The notes under the pieces: generated by a model | The model's database searches: none | What the model was told of the DNA's origin: nothing | What the model saw: the letters and a program-made list of their open reading frames with translations, nothing else | From: Halomonas halophila | GTDB lineage: Bacteria; Pseudomonadota; Gammaproteobacteria; Pseudomonadales; Halomonadaceae | NCBI GenBank assembly: GCA_002433675.1 | Contig: DJIP01000046.1 | Span: forward strand, 4,467 to 34,678 | Length of the DNA: 30,212 nt | Reading direction: 5' to 3' | Shown: in pieces, positions 8,167 through 15,582 of the stretch | Layout of the letters: every line of letters begins with the position of its first letter | How positions within the stretch are numbered: the stretch's first letter is position 1 | Made by a program: the position numbers and the translations under genes

Positions 8167-8182
8167 TTGCAACCGGTCACAA
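8167..8182. promoter_or_regulatory. LacI-type operator-like palindrome upstream of the permease
   Basis: TTGCAACCGGTCACAA is a near-palindrome around a central CCGG; 14 of 16 bases fit the perfect form TTGCAACCGGTTGCAA. A palindrome with a central CG is typical of LacI/GalR-family operators. It lies 37 bases upstream of the permease ATG. The 11-mer TTGCAACCGGT recurs as its reverse complement at 14442-14452. The regulator is unknown. Confidence 0.4.
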
Positions 8183-8218
8183 GGGCCATCGATCCTCCAA
8201 TAACAAGTGGACAACGTT

Positions 8219-9949
8219 ATGAGCACAGAAGCGGCAGGGGCGCAGGCGACCGCGACAGCGGACGACAACGCCCAGAGCGAAGAGCTCGAATATCAACGCA
8301 TTCCCCCTAGCCGGCAGTTGAGCGGCAAGTACTTTCTCGGGGCCTACTCCGGCGAGCACGTGGCCGGCACCGAATTCGTCATCGGTGCAGCGCTGGTCAC
8401 CCTCGGTGTTTCCACCGGTGATCTGATCTGGGGTCTGATTCTCGGCAACTTCATGGCGGTGCTGTCCTGGGCCTGGATCTGCAGTCCGGTGGCTACCCGC
8501 ACCCGCATGACGGTGTACTGGTTCCTGGCCCGGCTTGCCGGCAAGAAGATCTCCACCGTCTACAACATCCTCAATGGTGTCTTCTACGCCGTCATCGCCG
8601 GCGCCATGATCACGGTCTCGGCCTCGGCCTTCCGGGTGCTGACCGATATTCCGCCCCAGGTGGGGCTCTATCCCACCAGTGCCAGCTTCGTGATCCTGGC
8701 GCTGCTGGTCGGCGCCTTTACCGTCTGGCTGACCCTCAAGGGCTTCAAGCGCATCGCCAACTTTTCCACCGTATGCGCGCCCTGGATGGCGATCATGTTC
8801 CTGGTCAGCGGTATCCTGTCGATCCCCATCGTCACCCACCTGGGCGCCGAGCAAGGCATCGACGGCCTGGGCAACGTGCTCGGTGCACTGGTATGGACCG
8901 GCGTTACCCCCGAAGGCGAGCCTGGCATCAACATGTGGGTCATCGCCGCCTGGGCCTGGGGCATCAACCTGCCGATGCACCTCGGCATGAGCGACATGAG
9001 CATCCTGCGCTTCGCGCGCAAGTCCTCCTACGGCTACTTTTCGGCCTCCGGCATGTACATCGGCCACTTCATGGCCTGGGTCTGCGCGGGCATCCTTGGC
9101 GCCACCTCGGCGATGCTGCTCAAGGAAGCCATGGTCGATCTTGATCCGGGCGCCATCGCCTTCCGTCTGCTCGGTGCCATGGGGCTGGTGGCGGTAGTGA
9201 TCGCCGGCTGGACCACCTCGATCCCCAGCCTGTATCGCTCCGGGCTGGCGTTTCAGGCGGTGTTCCATCGTCACAAGCCGTTCAACGTTGCCCTGGTGGT
9301 GGGCGCCGCCACCACGGTCGTCGCCTGCTTCCCGTTCGTCTTCGGTTCGCTGCTCAACGTCCTGTCCTACTTCGTGATGATGATGGCCCCCATCGGCGCG
9401 ATCATTGCCGCCGAGCATTTCCTGCTGCCGCGCCTGTCGATCCGCCCGCTGTGGCGCGAACATCAGGGGCTCGAGGACAATCGTCCGGCCATGCTGACCT
9501 GGGCCATCGGGGTGATTATCGGCGTCGTGCTCATTGCCCTGCCCCAGGTGCATCTGTTTGTCGTGTTTCTCCCGGTGTGGACCCTGAGTTTCGTACTCTA
9601 CCCGCTGCTGTGCCGCCGGATGGGTGCGAACAGCGAGCCCGGTATCGACTACTACGAAGAGGCCTATGGCCCGGTGGATCCGCCGGAACTGCCCGGCGAG
9701 TCGCCCCAGGCGCAGCCCGCGGTCAATCGTCGTGATCCGCTGTACCTGATCTCGTTTGCCTGCCTGGTGATCATCATCCTGGCGGCACTGTGGTCATGGA
9801 CCGGTGACAACGCCGCTGTCGTCGACTACGTGGAAACCTTCAAGTGGCTGGTGATTCCGCTGTCGCTGGTGTACTTCGTGTGCGCCTCGATCTGGATTCA
9901 TCGTCGTCGCCCGGCGGCGGCACCTGCCGCAGACGATCCCCATGTGTGA
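8219..9949 (+). CDS. NCS1-family permease (cytosine/purine permease-like)
   Basis: This inner-membrane protein of about 576 residues has a polar N-terminus and roughly twelve hydrophobic segments. It resembles the nucleobase-cation symporter-1 (CodB-like) family, for example in GTEFVIGAALVTLGVSTGDLIWGLILGNFMAVLSW split over helices 1-2 and in WAWGINLPMHLGMSD. Characterised NCS1 members carry cytosine, allantoin, hydantoins or thiamine precursors by cation symport. Its place between iolA and iolG suggests that it may import inositol or a related cyclitol; that is inference. A GTG at 8207 is in frame, but the ATG at 8219 has an AAGTGG at 8205-8210 and is preferred. The last 30 residues are a charged tail (HRRRPAAAPAADDP). 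Confidence 0.8.
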   Translation: MSTEAAGAQATATADDNAQSEELEYQRIPPSRQLSGKYFLGAYSGEHVAGTEFVIGAALVTLGVSTGDLIWGLILGNFMAVLSWAWICSPVATRTRMTVYWFLARLAGKKISTVYNILNGVFYAVIAGAMITVSASAFRVLTDIPPQVGLYPTSASFVILALLVGAFTVWLTLKGFKRIANFSTVCAPWMAIMFLVSGILSIPIVTHLGAEQGIDGLGNVLGALVWTGVTPEGEPGINMWVIAAWAWGINLPMHLGMSDMSILRFARKSSYGYFSASGMYIGHFMAWVCAGILGATSAMLLKEAMVDLDPGAIAFRLLGAMGLVAVVIAGWTTSIPSLYRSGLAFQAVFHRHKPFNVALVVGAATTVVACFPFVFGSLLNVLSYFVMMMAPIGAIIAAEHFLLPRLSIRPLWREHQGLEDNRPAMLTWAIGVIIGVVLIALPQVHLFVVFLPVWTLSFVLYPLLCRRMGANSEPGIDYYEEAYGPVDPPELPGESPQAQPAVNRRDPLYLISFACLVIIILAALWSWTGDNAAVVDYVETFKWLVIPLSLVYFVCASIWIHRRRPAAAPAADDPHV

Positions 9950-9981
9950 TGACCCCAACCCTCAACAAGGATAGGTGATAC

Positions 9982-10041
9982 GGCCGCCCGAGCGATCGGG
10001 CGGCCACCGCCTGGCTCTGGCACCAGCGTCACGACGCTGGT
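9982..10041 (+). other. Two GC-rich hairpins between the permease and iolG
   Basis: GGCCGCCCG (9982-9990) pairs with CGGGCGGCC (9997-10005) around a 6-base loop. ACCAGCGT (10022-10029) pairs with ACGCTGGT (10034-10041) around CACG. Neither has a T-run. They may attenuate read-through or stabilise the upstream message before iolG. Confidence 0.45.
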
Positions 10042-10134
10042 AGAGCCTCGACGCTGCCCATATGACGTTTTCGACCCGTGGGAGGGCAGCAGGTGCGATT
10101 TCAACAAGTGGTCAATAACAGAAAGGAGCCAGAC

Positions 10135-11139
10135 ATGACGCTATCTATCGGCATCATCGGTACCGGAGCCATCGGCAAGGAACATATGCGCCGGCTGAAC
10201 CATACCCTCAAGGGCGCGAAGGTGGTGGCCGCCAGTGATGTCGGCCTTGAGCAGGCGCAGGCCGCCATCGACGAGGTCGGCATCGAGGCCAGGGCCTATG
10301 CCAGCGGCCACGACGTCATCAACGCCGCCGAGGTCGACGCCGTGGTGGTGACCTCCTGGGGACCGACCCACGAGGAATTCGTACTGGCCGCCATCGAGGC
10401 GGGCAAGCCGGTATTCTGCGAAAAGCCCCTGGCCACCACCGCCGAGGGCTGCCTGCGTATCGTCGAGGCCGAGATCGCCTCGGGTCGTGCGCTGGTCCAG
10501 GTAGGCTTCATGCGCCGTTTTGACTGGGCATACCGCCAGCTGAAGGCGCTGCTCGACGAGGGAGGCATCGGCCAGCCGCTGATCGCCAAGTGCGCGCATC
10601 GCAATGCCCAGGCCAACTTCTCCGGCGATGCGGGCCTGATCGATTCCTGCGTCCACGAGTTCGACGTGATGCGCTGGCTGCTGGAGGACGACTACGTCAG
10701 CGCCCAGGTCATTCAGCCGCGGATTTCGAGCCTGGTGGAGGGTGATCTGCAGGACCCCTCGCTGATCATTCTGCGCACCCGCAAGGGCATGGTCATCACC
10801 ATCGAGAGCTTCCTCAACTGCCAGTACGGCTATGACATTCGCTGCGAACTGGTGGGGGAGAGCGGCGTTGCCGATCTGCCGCAGCCGGCGAGCGTACCGC
10901 TGCGTCACAGCGCACGGGACTCCCTGGGCGTGATCACCCACTGGAAGGATCGCTTTATCGACGCCTTCGATGTGGAGTTTCAGGAGTGGGTCGATGCCAC
11001 CGCCAAGGGCGAGCGTCATGGCCCTACCGCCTGGGATGGCTATGTGGCGGCGGTGACCAGTGACGCTTGCGTGAAGGCGCGGCATTCTCAGCAGGTCGAG
11101 CCGATCGCGTTGGCCGAGCGTCCCGCCTTCTACCGCTGA
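10135..11139 (+). CDS. iolG: Inositol 2-dehydrogenase (Gfo/Idh/MocA family)
   Basis: This 334-residue NAD-dependent oxidoreductase makes 2-keto-myo-inositol (scyllo-inosose) from myo-inositol, the entry step of the pathway. The Rossmann motif is GIIGTGAIG at residues 5-13. The family motif FCEKPLA lies near residue 95 and carries the conserved lysine. The substrate-site segment DSCVHEFDVMRW supplies the Asp/His pair. The frame is open back to 10078, but the ATG at 10135 follows AAAGGAG at 10122-10128 and begins at the conserved nucleotide-binding strand. It closes the recognisable iol genes. iolB is not present in the window. Confidence 0.92.
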   Translation: MTLSIGIIGTGAIGKEHMRRLNHTLKGAKVVAASDVGLEQAQAAIDEVGIEARAYASGHDVINAAEVDAVVVTSWGPTHEEFVLAAIEAGKPVFCEKPLATTAEGCLRIVEAEIASGRALVQVGFMRRFDWAYRQLKALLDEGGIGQPLIAKCAHRNAQANFSGDAGLIDSCVHEFDVMRWLLEDDYVSAQVIQPRISSLVEGDLQDPSLIILRTRKGMVITIESFLNCQYGYDIRCELVGESGVADLPQPASVPLRHSARDSLGVITHWKDRFIDAFDVEFQEWVDATAKGERHGPTAWDGYVAAVTSDACVKARHSQQVEPIALAERPAFYR

Positions 11140-11194
11140 AACGTGGTGTCACGCGGCCTGCCCTGATAGCGCGGGTGTCTGACATCATTGGCCA

Positions 11195-11228
11195 CGGGCG
11201 TCGCTATCCTCGGCGCCCGCGACTTTTT
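11195..11228 (+). terminator. Candidate terminator after iolG
   Basis: CGGGCG (11195-11200) can pair with CGCCCG (11214-11219), or GTCGC (11200-11204) with GCGAC (11219-11223). The latter is followed directly by TTTTT (11224-11228). It lies between the iolG stop and the sigma-54-like promoter, so it would isolate the TAXI transporter operon. Confidence 0.5.
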
Positions 11229-11255
11229 CATGGGGCCACGAGTGTCTTGGTGCCG

Positions 11256-11271
11256 TGGCACGAATCCTGCC
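11256..11271 (+). promoter_or_regulatory. Candidate sigma-54 promoter for the TAXI transporter operon
   Basis: TGGCACGAATCCTGCC matches the sigma-54 consensus TGGCACG-N4-TTGCW. The -24 half is exact, the invariant GG and GC are exactly 10 bases apart, and only CTGC for TTGC and the final base deviate. Transcription would begin near 11282, about 100 bases before the binding-protein gene. An enhancer-binding activator would be needed; none is in view. Confidence 0.55.
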
Positions 11272-11297
11272 AGTCGAATATGCTGTTGGCCGGCCAT

Positions 11298-11325
11298 TCC
11301 CGCCAGGCCATGAAGCCTGGCGGGA
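11298..11325 (+). other. 11-base-stem hairpin in the leader of the TAXI operon
   Basis: TCCCGCCAGGC (11298-11308) and GCCTGGCGGGA (11315-11325) pair perfectly around CATGAA. It falls just after the start predicted for the sigma-54 promoter, so it would sit at the 5' end of the message as a stability or attenuation structure. No U-tract follows. Confidence 0.5.
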
Positions 11326-11379
11326 GCATAAGCAAAACGAGGCGCTGGCCACGCCCGCTGTCGACTGGAGACCCCCTCA

Positions 11380-12354
11380 ATGCGTCATCTTCGAAGCCGT
11401 GGCCTCAAGGCCCTGACGGCTGTGCTCGCCGGTAGCGTCGTGCTGACCGCCGCAAGCGCCCACGCCCAGACCCGCCTGACCTACAAGTCCGCCTCCGCCG
11501 GCACCGCCTACTACCAGATGGGAGTGGAGCTGTCCGAGGCGATCAAGGCCGGCACCGAGGGTGACATGACCCTGACCCTGGAGGAGAGCCAGGGCTCGGT
11601 TCAGAACGTCATGGAGGTGATGGCGCGTCCCGGCAACTACGTTTTCACCTCGCCGCCCGGCCTGGTGACCCGTGCCCGCGAGGGTACCGGCCCCTTCGAG
11701 AGTCGCAACCATCCGCGCCTCAAGGACATTCGGGCGCTCTTCCCGATTCCCTCGCTGACCATGCACTTCGTGGTGGCGGGCGAGCAGGACACCCTCGGCA
11801 TCGATGAACTGGCCGGCAAGCACCTGCTGATTGGCCAGGGTTCCTTTGGCGCCCGCGAGGCCGCACGCTATCTCGAGCTGTTCGACCTCACCGACCAGGT
11901 CGAGGTCGACGACGCCGACGTGGGCAGCGCCCCCGACGCGCTCAAGAACGGCCAGATCGACGCCTTCGCCACCGCCAGCTCCTTCCCGGCACCCAACGTG
12001 ATCGAGACCGCCGCGAGCCACGATGTCGGCCTGGTGTCGTTCACCGAAGCACAGGTCGAGGCCACTGGCGCCGCGCCCCAGACCATTCCTGCCGGCACCT
12101 ACGCCGGCATCGACGAGGACGTGCTGACCACCTCGCTGCCGGTGGTGGCCTACACCACCAGCGCGATGGACGAGGACACCGCCTACACCCTGACCAAGAC
12201 CTTCTGGGAGCGCCGCGAGGCCATGGCCGAGACCTCGCCCTGGTGGCAGGCGATCTCGCCGCAGATGCTGACCAACCTCGAGGGGCCGCTTCACCCCGGC
12301 GCCCTGCGCTACTACGACGAGGTCGACGTGCAGGTGCCTGAGGCCCTGCGCTGA
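11380..12354 (+). CDS. TAXI-type TRAP transporter solute-binding protein
   Basis: This 324-residue periplasmic protein starts with a signal peptide (MRHLRSRGLK then a hydrophobic core) with likely cleavage after AHA at residue 29. The mature start TRLTYKSASAGTAYYQMG is typical of the TAXI (TRAP-associated extracytoplasmic immunogenic) family. It captures the substrate for the fused permease encoded next. The substrate is unknown; only a few TAXI systems have been assigned, some to glutamate or other organic acids. Location after iolG permits a role in uptake of inositol or a derivative, but a separate promoter and a terminator before it argue for independent regulation. The ATG at 11380 follows GGAG at 11367-11370. 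Confidence 0.85.
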   Translation: MRHLRSRGLKALTAVLAGSVVLTAASAHAQTRLTYKSASAGTAYYQMGVELSEAIKAGTEGDMTLTLEESQGSVQNVMEVMARPGNYVFTSPPGLVTRAREGTGPFESRNHPRLKDIRALFPIPSLTMHFVVAGEQDTLGIDELAGKHLLIGQGSFGAREAARYLELFDLTDQVEVDDADVGSAPDALKNGQIDAFATASSFPAPNVIETAASHDVGLVSFTEAQVEATGAAPQTIPAGTYAGIDEDVLTTSLPVVAYTTSAMDEDTAYTLTKTFWERREAMAETSPWWQAISPQMLTNLEGPLHPGALRYYDEVDVQVPEALR

Positions 12355-12380
12355 GACGATCCTGTCCAGATCTCGACCCG

Positions 12381-12400
12381 GCGGGCCCCTGCGGGCCCGC
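12381..12400 (+). other. Hairpin between binding protein and permease genes
   Basis: GCGGGCCC (12381-12388) and GGGCCCGC (12393-12400) form a perfect 8-base stem with a CTGC loop, followed by TCCGTTTC. A structure here commonly lets the binding protein be made in excess of the permease, by partial termination or 3'-end protection. That role is inferred. Confidence 0.5.
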
Positions 12401-12428
12401 TCCGTTTCACCGATGATGTGCTGATTTC

Positions 12429-14258
12429 ATGAACTCAAGCGACGCTTCTTCGTCGGCCGCAGCGGCCGACGCGCGTGACCCTGTTCGTTCGCCGTGGCCG
12501 GGTGCCCCGTTATGGATCGCGCTCGGTGCCCTGTCGGTGGTGTTTCACCTGGGGTTGATCTTCCACGGCCTGACGCCGGCGCTGATCAGTCGGCCACTGC
12601 ATATGGCGCTGGTGTTGCCCTGGGTGCTGGTGTTTTCCGCCCGCACGCCGTGGCAGCGCATCAGCGGCCTGGCGCTAACCGCCCTCGGTATCGCCGCCTG
12701 CGGCTATATCGCCTTGAACGAGGACGCCCTGAGCGGCCAGTACGGCTTTATCGACACCCCCCTGCAGATGGCGGTGGGTCTACTGCTGATTGTGGTGGCG
12801 CTGGAGGCCGCCCGGCGTGCCATCGGCTGGCCGCTGCCGCTGGTGACCGCGATCGCGCTGGGCTATGCCGCCCTGGGCCAGTACGTGCCCGGCGAGTTTG
12901 GTCATCCTGGCCTGCCCATGGCCAGCCTGGTCGGTTCGCTGACCATCGCCGAGGGCGGACTGTGGGGCAAGTTGACCGGGGTCAGCGTCTCGGTAGTGGC
13001 GATTTTCGTGATCTTCGGTGCGGTGCTCAACGCGGGCGAGGCGGGGCGTGGTTTCATGAACCTGGCCGGCGCCGCGGCGGGCCGCCTGACCGGTGGTGGC
13101 GCCAAGGTGTCGGTGATTTCCAGCGCGCTGATGGGCTCGATCTCGGGCTCGGCGTCGGCCAACGTGGCCTCCACCGGAGCCATCACCATCCCGTCCATGG
13201 CGCGGCTCGGCTATCCACGTTCGCTGGCGGCGGCGGTGGAGGCGGTGGCCTCGTCCGGGGGCCAGATCATGCCGCCGCTGATGGGCGCCGGGGCCTTCGT
13301 CATGGTCGAGCTGACCGGCACCCCCTACACCGAGATCATGGCCGCGGCGCTGCTGCCGGCCTTTCTCTACTTCGCCACGGTGTGGCTCGGCATCAACGCC
13401 TTCGCCACCCGTTTCGATCTCAAGCCGGTGGCCGCCGAGGACCGCCCGGCAGCGCGTGAGGTGATCACCACCGCACTGTTCTTCGCGGTGCCCTTTGCGA
13501 TCCTGCTCGAGCGCATCTTCCACGCCGGCAATACCCCCCAGTACGCCGCCAGTGTGGCGATCTTCGCAGGCCTTGCGCTGTTGGCCATGAACGCCGAGCT
13601 GAAGGTATCGGGGGCGGAGTTCCGCGCCCGCCTGGCCCAGGCAGCGCTGACCGCCGGGCGCCAGATCGCGGTCATCGGCGCGATCATCCTGTGCGCCTCC
13701 CTGGTCATCGGGGTGCTGTCGCTGACCGGGCTCGGGGTCAAGGTCACCTCGGCGATCCTGTCGCTGTCCGGTGGGCAGCTGTGGCCGGCGCTGCTGCTCA
13801 CCGCCCTGGCCTGCCTGGTGTTGGGCATGGAGGTGCCGACTACCGCCGCCTACGTCATCTGCGTCTCGGTGGCGGGGCCGGCGCTGACCGAACTGGGCCT
13901 GCCGCTGCTGACCGCCCACCTGTTCGTGTTCTGGTTTGCGCTGCTGTCCACCATCACCCCACCGGTATGTGGTGCGGTATTCATCGCCGCTGGCATGGCC
14001 GACGAGAACTGGCTGAAGGTGGCGGGCAAGGCCATGGCGCTGGGGGTCGGGCTCTACGTCATTCCGCTGGCGATGGTCGCGCACCCGGCGCTGCTCGACC
14101 TTGGCTCCGGCGTCTTCGCCGCCCTGGCTACCACCCTGGGCGTGCTGATCGGCCTTGGCCTTGTCTCCTACGGGCTGATCGGACGTTTCGCCTGGTGGCT
14201 CAGGACTGCCCTGGTGGCGCTCGGGCTCGGCGTCATCTTCGTGCCCTGGCCGGTGTAA
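12429..14258 (+). CDS. TRAP transporter fused permease (DctQM fusion, TAXI type)
   Basis: This 609-residue integral membrane protein joins the small (DctQ-like) and large (DctM-like) TRAP subunits, as is usual in TAXI systems. The first four or so hydrophobic segments (residues about 20-150) correspond to DctQ. The remainder is DctM-like, with the hallmark SALMGSISGSASANVASTGAITIPSM and ASSGGQIMPPLMGAGAFVM stretches and a repeat of that half near ITPPVCGAVFIAAGMA. It works as a sodium-coupled secondary importer with the preceding binding protein. The gap between them is 74 bases with a hairpin. The ATG at 12429 has a weak ribosome binding site, which fits low permease expression. Confidence 0.9.
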   Translation: MNSSDASSSAAAADARDPVRSPWPGAPLWIALGALSVVFHLGLIFHGLTPALISRPLHMALVLPWVLVFSARTPWQRISGLALTALGIAACGYIALNEDALSGQYGFIDTPLQMAVGLLLIVVALEAARRAIGWPLPLVTAIALGYAALGQYVPGEFGHPGLPMASLVGSLTIAEGGLWGKLTGVSVSVVAIFVIFGAVLNAGEAGRGFMNLAGAAAGRLTGGGAKVSVISSALMGSISGSASANVASTGAITIPSMARLGYPRSLAAAVEAVASSGGQIMPPLMGAGAFVMVELTGTPYTEIMAAALLPAFLYFATVWLGINAFATRFDLKPVAAEDRPAAREVITTALFFAVPFAILLERIFHAGNTPQYAASVAIFAGLALLAMNAELKVSGAEFRARLAQAALTAGRQIAVIGAIILCASLVIGVLSLTGLGVKVTSAILSLSGGQLWPALLLTALACLVLGMEVPTTAAYVICVSVAGPALTELGLPLLTAHLFVFWFALLSTITPPVCGAVFIAAGMADENWLKVAGKAMALGVGLYVIPLAMVAHPALLDLGSGVFAALATTLGVLIGLGLVSYGLIGRFAWWLRTALVALGLGVIFVPWPV

Positions 14259-14407
14259 GAAATGACGGGCGTCGCGAGAGAACGAGGGCACTTCCACGAG
14301 AATTGTGTCCATGCTGCTCGGGGGAGTAAAGCGATGGCGGAGCATCTTCGCTGTGACTACGATGGCCCGTGGTGATGACTGATCCATGGGCATCCATACT
14401 CATGTTA

Positions 14408-14439
14408 GCCCGCGACCAAGGGTAGCGGGCCGTGCTTTT
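14408..14439. terminator. Terminator between convergent operons
   Basis: GCCCGC (14408-14413) and GCGGGC (14425-14430) pair around an 11-base loop, followed by CGTGCTTTT on the plus strand. It lies after the TAXI permease and just beyond the minus-strand epimerase stop, so it can serve both directions, better on plus. The rest of the gap (14259-14462) shows no gene. Confidence 0.5.
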
Positions 14440-14462
14440 GTACCGGTTGCAACACGCGACGG

Positions 14463-15569
14463 TTAGTCGATGGTGTCCGTAAAGATGCTGAGTTCGCGCA
14501 CACGCTCAGGATCGACATCGACGCCAAGGCCTGGCGAGTCTCCCAGCTCGATATGGGTGCCGTCCCCCGGCAAGTCAGCGACATCGCAGGAAATCATGGA
14601 TGGGCCGACCAGATCATTGGCAATGATGTTGGGGTGAGCCAAGGCGAGGTGTGCTCCTGCCAGAGTGGCGATGGATGATTCGACCATGGAACCAATTTGA
14701 CATGGTATATCAGACGCCATCCCGACTTCCGCCATGCACCGAGCGGCGTGCAGCCCGGACGATTTCATCAGTTTGATGTTGACCATGTCAGCTGCACCAA
14801 GACGAATAAGCTGTAACATGTCCCTGGTGCCGTGGATTGGCTCATCAGCCATAATAACGGCATCTGTGGCACGGGTAACTCGAGCCAGGGCGTCGAGATT
14901 CTCGATGAATACGGGCTGTTCATACCAATCTACATGGTAGGAGCGAGATTCATTGATGACCTTAAGTGCCTGCTTGGCACTCCATCCCTGATTGGCATCG
15001 ACTCTCAGCGAAGTTTCGGCTGAAATGGCTTCTCTTACTCGCGCTATCCGCTCGATATCTGCTTCTGGCGCATCCCCTAGTTTGATCTTTATGGAATCGA
15101 AGCCCTGCCGGCAAGCTTCTTCCGCCTGACGTGCCATCTCGTCAGGATCCAGCATGCTAATGACACTCGGTAGATTCAGTATCTTGTGAAAACGCCCGCC
15201 CAATAGAGAGAAAAGAGGCATGTCGTACTGTTTGGCCAGCAGATCATGCAGAGCGATATCCAGCGCGGCCTTGGCGGATGGGTTATGGCGGGTGCGTCGC
15301 TCAGCAGCGTGATGGAATGCACTGATGTGATCCGGTGTTTGTCCGATCAGTAGTGGCGCCAGCTCCTGCGTGATAACACTGCGTGCGGTCTGCCAGGTCT
15401 CGCCAGAGACATGCTGATCGACAACGGCTTCACCCCAGCCCGTGATGCCACTGGAAGTTTCAATGCTTACGACCAGACTTTCAATGTCTTCGTAGGTGTC
15501 GTAGGCGATCTTGAAGGGTTGCTTGAGCGGTAGCCGGATGCCGTAGACGGTGATGTTCTTGATGCGCAT
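14463..15569 (-). CDS. Enolase-superfamily (muconate lactonising subgroup) epimerase/racemase-like protein
   Basis: This 368-residue protein has the full catalytic set of the muconate-lactonising/dipeptide-epimerase subgroup: Lys161 and Lys163 (KIK), metal ligands Asp191, Glu217 and Asp242, and Lys266 (NIKLMKSSG). The two opposed lysines support racemisation or epimerisation at an alpha carbon. The N-terminal capping domain (LKQPFKIAY, GEAVVDQHVSGET) looks like dipeptide epimerases. However, the DxD motif that holds the ammonium group of dipeptides reads DLV at 319-321, which makes an N-acyl amino acid or other substrate plausible. The start at 15569 follows AAGGAA, 13 bases after the carrier gene. 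GC is lower than in flanking regions. It is the last gene of a three-gene operon. Confidence 0.8.
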   Translation of the reverse strand: MRIKNITVYGIRLPLKQPFKIAYDTYEDIESLVVSIETSSGITGWGEAVVDQHVSGETWQTARSVITQELAPLLIGQTPDHISAFHHAAERRTRHNPSAKAALDIALHDLLAKQYDMPLFSLLGGRFHKILNLPSVISMLDPDEMARQAEEACRQGFDSIKIKLGDAPEADIERIARVREAISAETSLRVDANQGWSAKQALKVINESRSYHVDWYEQPVFIENLDALARVTRATDAVIMADEPIHGTRDMLQLIRLGAADMVNIKLMKSSGLHAARCMAEVGMASDIPCQIGSMVESSIATLAGAHLALAHPNIIANDLVGPSMISCDVADLPGDGTHIELGDSPGLGVDVDPERVRELSIFTDTID

Positions 15570-15582
15570 GTCGAATGTTCCT

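Noticed and set aside
8177..9553. A 458-residue minus-strand frame opposite the NCS1 permease
   Set aside because: It has histidine- and glycine-rich low-complexity composition typical of antisense reading of a membrane protein gene.
12780..14393. A 537-residue minus-strand frame opposite the TAXI permease
   Set aside because: It is an antisense shadow with no domain; the plus-strand frame has clear membrane segments and family motifs.
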